A stretch of 64,000 bases of DNA from Siphonodentalium dalli. Lineage: Eukaryota > Mollusca > Scaphopoda > Gadilida > Siphonodentaliidae. The stretch's first letter is position 1. Every line of letters begins with the position of its first letter. The stretch covers positions 123,310,126 to 123,374,125 of the forward strand of contig CP136069.1 in the NCBI GenBank assembly GCA_032622095.1, given 5' to 3'. Positions 45,334-58,980 of this stretch are shown here, in pieces. The notes below the pieces were generated by a model. That model had not been told where the DNA came from, made no database searches, and was given only the letters and a program-made list of their open reading frames with translations. The position numbers and the translations under genes were made by a program.

Positions 45334-48300
45334 CCCATATAAAAATGTACCATGGTAAACCTAGATATTACCAAGGTTTTACCAAGGTAAATCAATATAT
45401 ACCTCGGTAAACCAAGTATTACCTCGGTAAACCAAGTATTACCTCGGTAAACCAATATATACCTAGGTGATACCATGGTAATATGTGATTTACCTTGGTA
45501 AGTTTACCAAGATATACCGAGGTAAACCAATATATACCTAGGTAAGTCAAAATATACCTTGGTAATTCAAAATATACCTCGGTAAGTCAAAATATACCTT
45601 GGTATATCTCGGTATATCTGGACTTACCTCGGTATATATATTAACTTACATTGGTATACCTCGGTAAGTCCAAATATACCTTGGTATATCTCGGTATATC
45701 TGGACCTACCTCGGTATATATATTAACTTACATAGGTATACCTCGGTAAGTCAAAATATACCTTGGTATATCTCAATATTTCTGGACTTACCTCGGTATA
45801 TATATTAACTTACATAGCTATATTTTACATTTGACTATATATGCTTCCACAGTATAATACCATATAACAAGGTACCGTAGGCCTACTCTATTATGAGTAT
45901 TTAACACAGCATACTACCATAGTAAACTTTCCAGGAACTCCAGTTATCACGGTCAGACTGCTGCCACAGTATTTTCCCCATATATAGTGTAGAATACCAT
46001 TGTGAAATTACCACCTATACTATGTTCTACCATGATAAAAGTAACGTCAATGTGGTCTCATGAAGTCATCTTAGTTACTGAGTTTTCACCAGAATTCTAC
46101 CATGGTAATTTTCCACTTATTGTGGTCTACCATGGTAAAAGTTACTTTAATAATGTGTTTACTTTAATAATGTGTTTGTAAACAGGTAAATGTCCATGTA
46201 TTGTGTGGTAAAGGTAAAATGTCTCCCTTTGTTTGTTTACCGTGGTAGGCCTAGCTATTACAGTTTCCCAATTAATAATTGTTAATATTACTCTAATTTA
46301 ATCCAGAAAAAAGAGTACACGAGTTCAAAACATAAACGAAACGAACCGCGCATAAATTACTGTCCGAAATCGCCATTACGCAATCACGAAAATAAAAAAA
46401 ACTGATATTTCATGAATTATATAACTAGTTGGTTGGTTGATTATTTAATGTGTGTCATGTATACATTATATGATACTAATATGAACTGCTTTAAACGTGT
46501 TCGTTTTTAATTGTCCGTTTCGCTAATTCTCAGTTATCGATCGACGACCTCCACTCTTCACTTCCGTCAGTTCCAATGTTTTTGGCGGTATAGATTTTCA
46601 TTTTGTTTTCGAAGCTAGTAACGAATCATTCTCCTCGTTATGTCGAAGGACAAACTTAAACATTATAAACGATACTTGGAGGACCCACTGAGTGAGAATA
46701 TTCCAAAAAGCACAACTAGACGCTGTATGTGTGAGGCTGATCGTTTCGATTCGACTGCAAGTGGAACTTCAACTTGTGAACACACAGTGACAGTGAAACT
46801 GCCGGCCACAATTCTCAAAGTGAAAGTGTCTCAAATACAGTGTCAAATGACTCAGACTTAATTTTTTGCAACACCTAATGAAATGGAACAAGTTGAACAT
46901 ATTGATAATGAACAAGTTCAACTAAACATGCTAAATGATCAACAAGAAACACAGGATTCAATCAATGGTTCCGCGGCCGTCAGTTCCGCAGTCAGATATT
47001 GAATATGAGCTTCAAGTTGAAGAATATATCGACTCAGAGGAAGTAAGTTTGGAGATTGGTGATAATGTGATATTTCAAGACTACGGATTTGCTAACGATG
47101 GAAATGAATCAGTCCAAATCGAACTTGAACAACTTCAAGCCAGTGACGATGAGCGGGGAATAATCGACATGAACTAGAATTAGAATATTAAACAAAAATT
47201 TCTCAATTATACTAATTTATATCATTGTGGTGAATGTCGGTTTTTGGAGAACTTGGCTTATGTTAACTTTCATGTCTGTACGAACAGAGACCAACTGCGT
47301 CAATGTAAACAGAACAGCTACAGTGTGTCAGTATGCCGTAATTCGTGACCCAGTGTTGTGACTAGAGTGGACAAAGCGGACTGCTCACGGAGTTCTACTC
47401 AGCACGCAATGTGTGTGAACTGTGACGCGGTAGGCTGACCAGGAGAACAATAACATTAGAACTCGGCTATCGATCACGGTCGGATGTGGAGTTGTGGACG
47501 TATTTCTAACATCACAGTTCCATCATGGAGACACCAAAAGACATTGACGGTGATATTGTTACCATCTTATATACCTTCATACAATTAAACATCTCATTAT
47601 TTTAAACACATCGCTGTCACTTCGATACGTTTACCCCAAATGAATACCATTAGAACTTTGGTCCATCGCAACTAGAAATCATTATAGGAAAAGTTCTAAC
47701 ATCATTGATCAATTCCCCCAAAACTGGCGAGCAATATTACATCACAGATGCTTAGTACCAGTACTAGATATTATAGATGTGTGTATATGGGTTCAATTAA
47801 ATTAAATGATCGATGTACGTATCTACCAGGGTAGATTCCAATATTTATTTACCATTTTACCTATTAATTATCATGGTACTTTCAACTGACATACCGGTAC
47901 CCTAGTACTTATTCATTGGTAAATCGATACTGCGTCAAATTTCCTTGGTGGATTTTTACCATTCTAGATTCACATATACATGTAAACTCTGGTAATACAT
48001 GTATACCTTGATCTATTCAACTTTTTTACTAGGTACTCCAGAAAATACCACGGTTAAAGAACCTGGGTAAACTGTTGAAATACCTCAGTATTTTGCCACA
48101 GTGAATATAGCGTGGTAAATTTTACTAAGGTGTTCTACCAAGGTCAAATACCTTGGTAGAACATCTTGGTAAAATTTATCATGCTAAATTCACCGTGGTA
48201 AAAATACAGTAGTATTCCAACAATTTACCGAGGTTCTTTTACCATGGTATTTTCACCATGGTAAAGTTTTACTGTGATTTTTTCACCTTGGTAAAATTTA

Positions 48301-48491
48301 CCGACGTGATCAATTGACCAGGGTAAAAAACCATGGTAAAATTTACCTCGGTAAATACCTTGGTAAATTTTTACCTTGGTAAAGCACTAAAATTTACCTT
48401 GGTAAAATTTACCGACGTGATCAATTGACCGTGGTACAAATACCATGGTAAAATTTACCTTGGTAAATACCTTGGTACATTTTTATATGGG
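45334..48491 (+). mobile_element. 3.16-kb DNA transposon-like element with TACC-NN-GGTA subterminal palindromes
   Basis: Terminal inverted repeats CCCATATAAAAATGTACCA at 45334 and its complement ending at 48491 are flanked by TG on both sides. Both flanks of the interior (about 45350-45830 and 47850-48485) are packed with 10-bp palindromes of the form TACCNNGGTA (TACCTTGGTA, TACCTCGGTA, TACCATGGTA), more than ten by eye on each side. Between them lies a low-repeat core with a decayed coding region (46640-47177). Subterminal repeat arrays are known in CACTA/EnSpm-type elements, but the ends here do not start CACT, so the superfamily is open. Confidence 0.75.
46640..47177 (+). pseudogene. Decayed ORF of the TACC-NN-GGTA element
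   Basis: Open pieces in different frames look like one broken protein. Piece one (46640-46861) starts MSKDKLKHYKRYLEDPLSEN and IPKSTTRRC, a basic N-terminus. Overlapping it in another frame is a Ser-rich stretch (NSQSESVSNTVSNDSDLIF). Then comes an acidic/Gln-rich part (EQVEHIDNEQVQL), and the last frame (46935-47177) gives IEYELQVEEYIDSEEVSLE and ends GIIDMN. A basic start with KRYLED...P(K/R)(S/T)T followed by acidic low-complexity sequence recalls N-termini of some metazoan transposon proteins, from memory and not verified. No catalytic domain is present, so this would be an internally deleted relative of an autonomous element. Confidence 0.4.
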
Positions 48492-48898
48492 TGTAACCCT
48501 AAACACAGGTATTATTTTGTTTGGCCTTATATACAACTCTCTACCAGGCAGATATCTCTGAGACATCAATCAAAGCTTTCACTCGAAGCATATTTTGTTA
48601 ATGCTGCCATTTCATTAATCGCCTTAGTCAGCACAATGTGACTTCTATACCAGTATACTGTTATTAAAGTAAACATTATGTCTACTCTGGAACCCTGCTC
48701 TACGTGTCTGCTGTTTGCATGTTTTTGATTTTAGACTGATTTAAATAAAATTTGGTGTGGTCAACCTGATGGCTGTTATAATGGTGTTAGTTGTTTTGTT
48801 AAATATTTTTGTTTATTATTTTTTTTTTTTTTGTGGTTAATTTGAGAAATGTGTTCAATCTAAAAAAAAAAGTATTTTTTTAAAAAGAGTTATGAATT

Positions 48899-49336
48899 TA
48901 GTGTGTCTGACATTTGCAGAATAAGGTCCCCAAAAGGTGAATTTAATGACACTATTTGGCAAGGCGGGCTAGCATCACCGAATTCATTCTCAGTCTGATT
49001 AGGCCGTTGAATTAGGCCTCAATGGCCAATAGAAACCTAGGAACAGATTGAAGTTCTACAGTTGAAATTGGTGATGCACACCCATTGAACACCTCAATTA
49101 TGCATTTTATCTTCTGCAAATTAGGGGGACATTGAAACTGAACAGGTAGCAAAAAGTAACTAAAACAACATTTCAATTTGATACTTAGGATACTTCCCAG
49201 AAGATGAGGCCTAAGCAGAATTAGGTCCCTGGAGGGTGTATTTGGTGATGCTAGCCTGCTGTACGGGGTAGCAACACTAAATTCACCATCTGGGGACCTC
49301 ATTCTGCAAATGTCAGACACACTATGTCCAGGCTTG
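48899..49336. mobile_element. Nested-palindrome MITE, copy-2-specific region
   Basis: Outer words TAGTGTGTCTGACATTTGC and GCAAATGTCAGACACACTA are inverted repeats, continuing to GTCCAGGCTTG on the right. Internal arms are GGTGAATTT and AAATTCACC. Same family as 25632-26050. Confidence 0.8.
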
Positions 49337-49789
49337 AAGAAATGAACAATGGACTATTCCTATTTATTCTTGTAGAATAGGTGTTTAACTAATGTCATGT
49401 CATGTAATGACAGATGGTAAACTGGTCTGCAAGCAAGCAGTCTTCAGCCAGAGTATCAGGTGTCCACACTGTTATAAATTGGCTTCTTCAATAATACAGG
49501 CTTCAGTGTTGTCATGTTCTCTTAAAAATTCATAGTGCACAGCAAAGATGTGTGAATTATAAAAGGCCATAACTCTGTTAAAATATATCGGATCAAACCC
49601 ACATTTGAACTTATCTGTATATAAGTGTCAAAAATTCATATACCAAATTTGGTGTCGATCAGATGAAAAATGTTTGAGTATTAAATCCGGTCTTGGATGA
49701 ATTCTATATAAAAACAAGCGTGGAAGGGCTGTGATGTGTCTAAAAAAAAAAAAAAGGTCAAAATGCAAAAATTAAATTTTTTGTTTTTA
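49337..49789. other. Non-coding DNA with fragments of dispersed repeats
   Basis: Contains AGGCCATAACTCTG and a CAAATTTGGTGTCGATCAG tail near 49565-49700, typical of 3' ends of dispersed non-LTR-like repeats. No exon seen. Confidence 0.5.
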
Positions 49790-50302
49790 GAGTTATGTCC
49801 CTGGCTGTGTCCCTATTTGACCCAGTCTATTTGAACAAATCTGAACCCCAGTCAACCAAGGTCCCTCCGTACCAAATATAAGCTAAATCAGCCCAATATT
49901 TCTTTTGAAGAAGACATTAAAAGAATTACTATGAGTTATGGCCCTGGTTTCTCAACTAATCATCCTGGTGACCTCATTTGAACAAATCTGAATGTGAGTC
50001 ACCTAGGGAACATCCACACCAAATATGAACCTATTATGCCTTATAGTTCTGGAAAAGAAGTCGTTCTAAGAATTACTATGAAGGAATAAAGTTGTGGCCC
50101 TGTTTTCGCAACTATTTGACCCAGTGACCTCATTTGAACAAATCTGAATGAGAATCACCTAGGGAACATCCACACCAAATATGAATCCATTTGGTTCTAT
50201 TGGATCTAAAGAAGATGTTCAAAGAATTGTTGACAGACGGACGATGGATGAGGAGTGATGACTAGAGCTCCACTGGAGAATTCGTCTCAGGTGAGCTAAA
50301 AA
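49790..50302 (+). mobile_element. Dispersed GTTATGGCCCTG element, three internal units
   Basis: Three consecutive units of about 150-165 bp share GACCTCATTTGAACAAATCTG and ACATCCACACCAAATATGAA, followed by GAGCTCCACTGGAGAATTC and the terminus CAGGTGAGCTAAAA. Same family as 19640-19978. Confidence 0.7.
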
Positions 50303-51488
50303 CTAGATTGACTTTGTAGTTCTCATTTTCATTATTAAGGGGGAGATTTACGATTTGCATAAATCCAACCAAAAATGACAGATTTTCAGCAAAGATTTTC
50401 TCTGGATCTATCTGGCAAAAAATATTGAATTTCACATACATGTATCATCCTAGTATGTTGAATCTGAGCAATTATTAAGTGACGACAAAAACAATGGATT
50501 TTAATAATAATTGAGAGGTTGAAAATATATATATATTTTTTTGGTCCTGAACTTGGTATTGTCGATTTCTATGGAGGATTCAGACATATTCCTGAACCCA
50601 TCCTGCCATTTTCAATCAACTGAAACAAATGCCTCTCTTCTGGCTACCAGCACTCCCATCCAACCGAACCTATGTGCCGGACCACCAATATATTCAACTG
50701 AGTTTCCTTGCAGGAATGCAACTACAAAACTGCTATTCGCGGTAACTTAATCTGACACAATAAGGGGCAGAACCCCCCCCCCCCCCCCCCCCCCCCCAGT
50801 AATCCATGTGACAAAACAGTTTTGTGAGGCCTATGAGCCGATAGTGTCTTCCTCCACGACACATGCTGCAGCAAATTCCAAACCAGGTGTGGTCTGCATT
50901 CTCATTATGGTCAAGCATTGCTAAAGACTCGAATGACAAATCTAAATGTTGGCAACAGGAACACCTGAATTTGCTCTGAACAATAAACAAGACGGGGAAT
51001 TGGTATATACGTGAGATATGGGCCATTTTATCATAGTTAAACATAATGTAACCTCTACAGGAACATGCATACTGCTAAAATGTATGGAACTGCAATCCTT
51101 GAAATATGATTAATACACAAAACTCAAGAAAACCCAAGTTGTTTCCCCTCACTGGTCTTCCACTCATGCTGATCAAAAGAAAACTTTGACCAGTATTCTT
51201 GTGAAACATATTAAACAGACGCACGGATATCAGTGTGACCATGTCCCTTTCTACTGCCTGTCAGTGAATGTTCATGTTCCAATGCCACGAGTCATAATTA
51301 TGGTTATATCCTGGATATACAGAGACTTGATATTATGCTACCAAAATATGAGCCAAACAGATATGAACTCTGCATACAATGAATGCATACATGAAGTGCA
51401 TAGTATCCGCTTAGGAACAAATATGTCCACAATTGTAAGACACATTTTGAAAAAAATCCGTATTATTCCAAGATGTTTTACCCCATTA
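50303..51488. other. Copy-2-specific DNA up to block B, no gene recognised
   Basis: Holds a long C-tract (50769-50796) and several small frames (50541-50750, 50733-51044 minus, 51186-51539). None of them has a recognisable domain, splice context or conservation that I can show. Confidence 0.5.
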
Positions 51489-53369
51489 CGGCTGCTAGAG
51501 CTATTCAAAATGTGGACTGGGGCCTATCAAATGTTGTAGAATTCGAACCTTAGCATCCGAAAATGCGCACCGGGACATGCTTTAATTTCAAATAAGATGC
51601 ATATGGTGTGACTGTTTGAAATATGTGACATTTCATATCGGATGAGGACAAACAGGAATCGTCTCGGTGAAATATTAACGGAAATCAGCTGGGAAAGTTT
51701 GATTTGGTGGAGAAAATAGCAGTTAAAAACAGACATCGGGAATATAATCAACAAATCTTACTGATCGGCTCGATATTTCGAAGTTTGGTCAATGAACATA
51801 GATAAAATCAATGGCCAGTATTTTTATATATAACAGCTATCAATGAATGCTCACACATATATAGTATTCCTCACGATATAAATTCTTACCATTTTCTGCA
51901 ATGTCTTGTCCCTTTCTCTTGAAAATGCAAGAACACACTGACATTGGCAAATGCGCACCTTGTCCACACCTGAATGCGAACTAGTTCTCATGAGGCAGGT
52001 GCAACCCGTGCTATTATAACAAACTATGCCCAGAATCATGGGTGGGAGTTATCTTGCTTGTTTGTCTTTGGTCAAATGGACGCTTTGCATATATGAACAG
52101 AGGGCAGCCTTTTTCAAGCATGATGATGTCAAACATGCTTATATCAGAGGTCCGCTGAATGTCAAAGAAATGAGAATTATATGTAAACAAAGCCTTGTTT
52201 TCCAGAGAATTTATATTTGTCACGCAATCAGAAAATGTATGTAAACAATATATAAAACGATCACGGTAAATGATATATCATTTTGATGACGGATTAATCG
52301 TGGACATGTCAGATGAATAATCACATTAAGCGGTTACCGTGTAAATGTGGTACGTCTTTTCAATGAAAGTCTGTAGAGTGAAAGGTCTAAAACAGCCTCA
52401 ATCCAACTGATATACCAAGCTGTTGAGAACAGAGAAGACTTGGTCTATTCAAGGGGAACTGTAGTCCCATTGGGACAGTCTCATCTATAGTAGTTTTGTT
52501 TTGGAATCTGGGCCATGGAGGAGGTTCTCCAACAATATCTATAACATTATTTAGTTTTTTCATAGAAACGTATAGTGTACCATATATATAGAGAATTGAG
52601 TCCAGGTATTTTGAGTATAGCTATTGCAACAATAGGACATTTCTATCAAAGTTCTGAAGGTAGCCAGACCACAAAAGGTAATGACCAGCAAACGATGCAT
52701 TCTGTAAAGTTAGGAAATGTCATTATTTTCTATTATCAGTGTTACCGCAAGAGTTTTCGCTTAATTGTTGGTGGCGTTAACATTGCATTCACAATTCAAT
52801 ATAAAACATAAAGTAGAATTGAGTATGTATTTGTGCCTCAAGATCACAAGTTGTTAACGTTCCATACCCAGAGTTGTAATTTTTTACAGAAATAATGTTC
52901 AATTATTCTTTGATTAACACTTTCATATATATTTGGTGTAAAGAAAATAATGACATTTTTTCCAGTGTTCGATTAGAAATTTTGTAGAGGTGCGGTTTTG
53001 TGTGACACTTTTCTCAAAACACGAGAACTAAACTTCATTTCTGATAATCAATAGCGCGATGACTGAATAACTGGTGTGATTAATAACATGGAGAAATAAT
53101 AGTATTACGCTCCATTTTTTCTAAAAATCTGGCAGCGTAGAAAACAAGACAGTCAATGACTGGGGTCGCTCACCAGACTGTAAAGACGGAGAAGACTGGG
53201 ACTCTGAAGACTACATAGTCAGTACGTTGTTATAACGTAATTAGTTTTTCAAAATTTAAGTTAAATTTTTTTTTTAAAGGAGTAAAATGTTTTTTTTTTC
53301 ATTTAAAATTAATTATTTTGTTTGTTAAATTAAGCTAATGCTTAATTAAATCAAATTTTTTTTTTTTTT

Positions 53370-53707
53370 TTAAGATATTGACCCTATCTGCCCATGTTTT
53401 CCCAGTGACCCCATTTTAACAGATCTGAACCCCAGTAATCCAAGGACCCTCCATGCCAAATATAAGCTTAATGGTTCTTGAGAAGAAGTTGTTTTAAGAC
53501 TTAATCTGGAGGGAAAGAGTTATGGCCCTGACTTTGCAACTATTTGACTTAGTGACCTCATTTTAGTCATCTAGGGAACATCCACACCAAATATGAACCC
53601 ATTCAGTCTTATGGGTCTGGAGAAGAAGATGTTTAAACAATGTTTTATGGAAGGACGGATGATGGCTGACGAGCTCCACAGGAGATTTTGCCTCAGGTGA
53701 GCTTAAA
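53370..53707 (+). mobile_element. Dispersed GTTATGGCCCTG element (copy of 19640-19978)
   Basis: Same sequence and end (CAGGTGAGCTTAAAA), with small indels. One GCTC-type word is lost near 53385. Confidence 0.65.
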
Positions 53708-54432
53708 ACTATAATCACGGGAACCGATATATTAGTACCAACTTGAACTCAACAACTCAAATAGTTTGTCCTATGGAGGGGGTTAAAGTTTTTGCAGTGA
53801 GTGGCTAACTCTTAAACTTATAAAGCTGTCTGTATTAGAAACAGTCTCAATCAACAAAAGGTGGTCCACACAAACTACAGAACCATTCATAGGGTAGAAA
53901 TTAATTCACTAAAAGGAAGTGTTAAAACTGTATAAACAACATATTTTCACTGACCCACCACTGATTAGAGACTGAAGGCTCCTGGGAATACATTTGACAT
54001 TCAACTTCAAAACTAATTACCAAAACAAAACCCTCTGGCTGGAGAGAGCAGACTGGTATTATTTTCACTGTTAGAGATAATATTCTATCATATGCACAGG
54101 GTGTATTGCATTGTGACTGTGAAATATATTTAAAACAGGTGTTTGATAACAGGGATGCTAGAAGCACCAATGGGCAAGGCAATGACTTGTTAGATGGTGG
54201 TTTATTTTTTATTGAAATAAGGCATCAGTGTATCTCGTGTGCTGTCAAATTTTGCCAAGAATATTTCTATCCGATGAAAATGGATGAGGGTGAGGGGGTT
54301 CTTTAATATTTGTGTCTTTAATAATTAACTTAAAAAAATATATATATTATTGAACTAATTAAAAAAATATTTAATTTAAAATTAAATGTTTTTTTTAATT
54401 GATCAAGGAGTTTAATCTAAAATTTTATTTTT

Positions 54433-56009
54433 TTTAGTTATGTCCCTGGCTCCGCCCACATTTGACCCAGTGACCTCATTTGAACAAATCTGAACCCCAG
54501 TCACCCAAGGATTCTTCATACCAAATATGAACCCATTCAACCCGATGGTACAAGAGAAGAAGTCGTTTTAACCCTTTGAACCCTGGCTCCCCACAGCGAT
54601 CGACACCATGACCCTCGGCTCCCAGTGTTATTTTTTATTTATTGTAGACTTTGTTTAGGCGCAATGTGTGGGTTCTGTTTAAGTGGTGCCATAGATCTGA
54701 AACTTTACATGTATGTTCCCCATGGACCACTGAGTATTTTAAGACCGGGATACATTGCCACACGATCACTCCCTGGCAACGGTTGCTATGCAGCTACCCG
54801 AAATTGAATATAAAATGCAATTATAGCTTTTATCGACGTATTTCAGCCCTAGGAAATGGCGTTTTCGATGCAGCCCATGCCCCATTGTGAAATTTGTTAT
54901 ATATCTGGCCGGATGAGTGAACCAAACTTATGTTTAAGGGTAGCAACGGTTGCTAACCCCAAATGATCCAATGACACCATTGCCCTGAGCATTCAATCGT
55001 ATTATGTCCCATTTTAGACATTGCCTAGGCGCATGTTACGTTTTTCCGAAATCATGTGACGAGCGTTTCAGTCGGTCTCGTCGACAATCAAATGCCAGAG
55101 TGCATCATCCCAAAATAAATTTAAGCAATCCACCTTGGGGTGTACTGTCCAAACTTATTGAAGTTGGTACATTCTTTGGTCCAGGCTTCTCTTTCGGTGT
55201 AAGGTACGAATAACAAACGAATATGCGTCCATTTTCAACGTATGGACATTATGATCACCGTGACTAATTGCAGGTATGAAGCCACGCCCCCTGCCACGCC
55301 CCTACCTCAACATAAGCTCCGCCCACTTCCACAACACCTCAACTACCCCATACATTGATCTCTTGTCGTATCTCTATTTGAAACAACGCCACCCGCGACT
55401 GGCGTCTGAATCTCTCCCAGTGTCAATGTGCTTTCGTTCTCCCATTCTAACTCACAAATGGCGTAGTCATCATCATCAAAATCTTCCGCGTCCGATTCCA
55501 AAATTTGCCGGACCACCTCACCTCGTCTACAGAAAATGTTTTAGGCTTCATAATTCATTATGTTGTGTGCTTAAACACAATAGCAACAAGACACTAACAA
55601 AAACATAATTATTGGACAAGCAGACGACCGCGATGGTGTATGTAAACAACAAACACGTGGTGGTCGATATATGGCCGGTCCAGCGGCCAGTATACCGGAC
55701 GCTGGGGTATTCGGAGGTTCACGCTGCGGTCGGTTTTCCGGCCGCTCGGGTTCAAAGGGTTTAAGAAATACTATATGGAGGGAAAGAGTTATGGCCCTGT
55801 CTTCGCAACTATTTGACCCAGTGTCCTCATTTGAACAAATCTGAATGTTAGTCACCTAGGGAACATCCACACCAAATATGAACCCATTCGGTCTTATGGA
55901 TTGGGAGAAGATGTTTAAAGAATTGTTGACGGATGGATGGACAGATGGACGACGGACGAGGAGTGATGACTATAGCTCCACCGGAGACTTCGTCTCAGGT
56001 GAGCTAAAA
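54433..56009 (+). mobile_element. Dispersed GTTATGGCCCTG element split by piggyBac-type insertion (copy 2)
   Basis: Left part 54433-54571 and right part 55760-56009 flank the insertion exactly as in copy 1. Confidence 0.75.
54572..55759 (-). mobile_element. Internally deleted piggyBac-type transposon (copy 2)
   Basis: Same CCCTTTGAACCC / GGGTTCAAAGGG ends and TTAA context as 20844-22013, about 18 bp longer through small indels (for example near 55681-55705). It keeps the same GAGGT duplication that shifts the N-terminal frame, so the inactivation predates the split of the two copies. Confidence 0.65.
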
Positions 56010-57113
56010 AGTAAACCGAGAACGGGATGTGGCAACAAACCACAAAGAAGTGATTACAGAGTGTGAAATAGCCCTGGCATGAAGTGAAGAACTAGTGTGA
56101 TGATTCATAGAATTTATTCATCAGAGAATCAATAAAATAAATACTATCTTAATCTTATAAACAAATGAAGGACGGAATGTAAAACTTGAGTAGTAGCAAG
56201 TTCAAAGAATGCGGACACTATTTGTAAGCCATATAGGAAATTATCTTGGTTGATCAAAATATTTGTGACTAGCTGAAACAGGCTCCATTTGGGAGCCTTT
56301 ATTCAGCGTTGGAGGACTGCGGCCTGCCGCACAAAGTTACATCTTAGACAGCAGTGGCACCTTTGTGTGCTTTGCACACGTTTTGGCCATTTATATAATC
56401 AAAATTTTGAAAAACTAATGCCAAGTCACCAAACCAAATTTAGTTGAAATCGGTCCAAGGGTCTGGGAGATAAGTCAGAACAGACCGACAGACATATCCT
56501 ACTCTATATATACATGTATATATAGATAATGAAACTACTGTAAAAGACAGTTTTCCCCAAACTCAGTGACATAAAATATGGGTGTTTTCCATGTCCACAC
56601 CAGTAATATGATTATTAAATGTAAACAAGAAGTTACATGTGTTTTCATCCGATTTTCAGAGTATCGCATAATATACTACTGGTATATTCATAATGAGTCT
56701 GGCTCTGATGTTATGAGTATTTATCACTGTATTGCAGGAATATTATGCATTATGATGAAGCTCAATTACCTGAAAGCATATTCGTATCTTTGTATTAAAT
56801 TACATTAAGTATGCCATGCAACATTGCTGTTTCCAAAATACAAAGAATAATAGTTTTCCAATGAATGGCAACAAGCCATATTTCCGACTAAATCCTGAAA
56901 AGTTACCCATAATTCTGCTGTGGTTAAGGAGTCCAGGGCATTACTATATGTCTTTGACAGCATCTATCTTAACCCTTTCTATACTAAATGGAATCTCCAT
57001 TCATGTTATAAAAGTACACAATGGAATGGTCTATTATTCATCTGGAGGGGTTCTCAGGAAAAAAAAGCAGACGACAGATATTAAAAGTGCAGAAGGAATC
57101 CTATTTAATGGAG

Positions 57114-57181
57114 GGAAATGTTCAGATAATAAGTTCAATAAACGACCTATGGTTTGTTGAACTTATTATCAGAACATTTCC
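57114..57181. repeat. 25-bp-arm hairpin downstream of IFT74 (copy 2)
   Basis: Identical in structure to 23367-23434. Confidence 0.8.
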
Positions 57182-57304
57182 TAAGGGATAACTACTCATC
57201 AATGAATATTTAGTATTTTGACAGGTGATGGAAACATAGTACAGGAACGCTCAAAACAATTCTTCATGGTCAGCTGATCAATATCCTGTCGGCTGTCGTG
57301 GAGA

Positions 57305-57423
57305 TCACATGGCCGATTTTTTCGTCAGCTGATTTTGTAGGAGTTGATTATAGTCGTTCATGGCCTCGCTGACTCTCTTTGATATTGACCTGTAATCACA
57401 CTCCATGGATTTGGCAGCAATAA
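57305..57423 (-). CDS. IFT74: IFT74, terminal coding exon (copy 2)
   Basis: Same length and phase as 23558-23676, encoding FIAAKSMECDYR to QNQLTKKSAM and TGA. The acceptor is intact (one intronic base differs). Under the haplotype reading this is the other allele of the same exon. Confidence 0.9.
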
Positions 57424-57755
57424 CTGTTCAATAGTTAAGGTAAACAAATTTAAAATGTAAGCTCAATTATGCCACAATTTTTGCAAAACTCATTAGATGT
57501 CAAATCACTCAATAAAACCTGGTTTGTCCATGGACATATTAGACTAATTACACTTATGAGTATACAATATTAATTTACTTCTAATTCTTGAGAATTTCAA
57601 AGTTTTGCAATAACAATGATACTTATAACTATAAAGCAATGTGAAACATTCATTTTTGGTAATTTGATAGAAATAGAAAATAACCTTAGTAGTTATTCTC
57701 CTAAGTTTTATATCCAAATTGTCAACAAACAAAGTCATTCTTATATATGAACAAA

Positions 57756-58182
57756 CCTTGAAATAGTGTGTCTGTCATTTGCAGAATGAGGTCTCCAGAA
57801 GGTGAATTTCATGAGCTATCCTGCACAGCGGGCTAGCATCACCAAATTCACCCTCTGGAGACCTCATTCTGCTTAGGCCTAATTTTCTGGTAAGTATCTA
57901 TAGTCTCAAAATAACTGGGTTTTTTTGGTCACTTCTGTTCAATTTCAATATCCCCTAATTTGCAGAAGATCAAATGCATAATCGAGGTGACTAATGGGTG
58001 AACATCACCAACATCAACTGGGGAACTTCAATCTGATTCTAGGTATCCCATATCAGTTGCCTAAGCAGAATGAGGATCCCAAAGGGTGAATTTGGTGATG
58101 CTAGCTCACCATGCAGGATAACGACACTAAATTCACCCTCTGGGGACCTCATTCTGCAAATAACAGACACACTATTTCAAGG
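57756..58182. mobile_element. Nested-palindrome MITE (copy of 24009-24437)
   Basis: Same ends and site. Small substitutions and a short T-run difference. Confidence 0.8.
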
Positions 58183-58261
58183 ATTATATACAGATTATAA
58201 GCAGTGATTCTTGCAGGTGAAATCATTGCTGTTTGTTTATCATTGGTTAATTTGTCCTGAA

Positions 58262-58698
58262 TTAAAGGTACTCAGTCCGATTCGATGGTCCCCATATCAT
58301 CAGATTCCAACAACAACAACATTTTTTGAAATGCCACTTCAATTATCATATAATGCTAATCACAATCAACTATATAATAAAATTGCCCAAAACGTGTTAA
58401 TTATCAACATTTTGTTCGACGAAATTTGGCCGAATTGTCAAATATCTAACACCCAAAGTCACTTGATTTTAGAGTTATCCATCTTCATCCGCAATTTGTT
58501 CCGAGACTGTCAGCTTGACGAATATTTACCAGGCGGCCCAAAATTACATATCTGGGGAAACAACAAATTTCAAAAATCGATATCTGATCACTCTGGGCTT
58601 TAATGGGTGGGTTCCTCGACTCCAATAAAATATTTTTTACCCCCTGAAGTCAAAGAAATAGTAATTTGGGAGCGTTAATTCGGATTTTACATCTTTAA
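58262..58698 (+). mobile_element. TTAAAGRT MITE (copy of 24517-24953)
   Basis: Same boundaries. A handful of substitutions. Confidence 0.75.
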
Positions 58699-58980
58699 GG
58701 AGTATATATTTTTAATTTATGTATTTCAGACGTTTTCTGAAATTATGCACGATCGATGTGGTTGGAGTTTTCTGCAATAGTACTTTATTGTAGTCTGGAT
58801 ATTCACTCATCAGTTTGGCTCACTAAACTAAGGGTATAAATATATCTTTACCTGCAATGTTTGGAAAATTGAAATGACTGAAACATTACAACATTAGTGA
58901 CATACCTTCGGTAAAGTTCCATTCATAATCCAAGTTCCAACCATAATCATGTTTACCAAAAATAAACAATAAAAGGATAC

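Noticed and set aside
51186-51539. 117-codon plus frame before block B copy 2
   Set aside because: No recognisable motif, no splice or promoter context, and its 3' part runs across the block junction.
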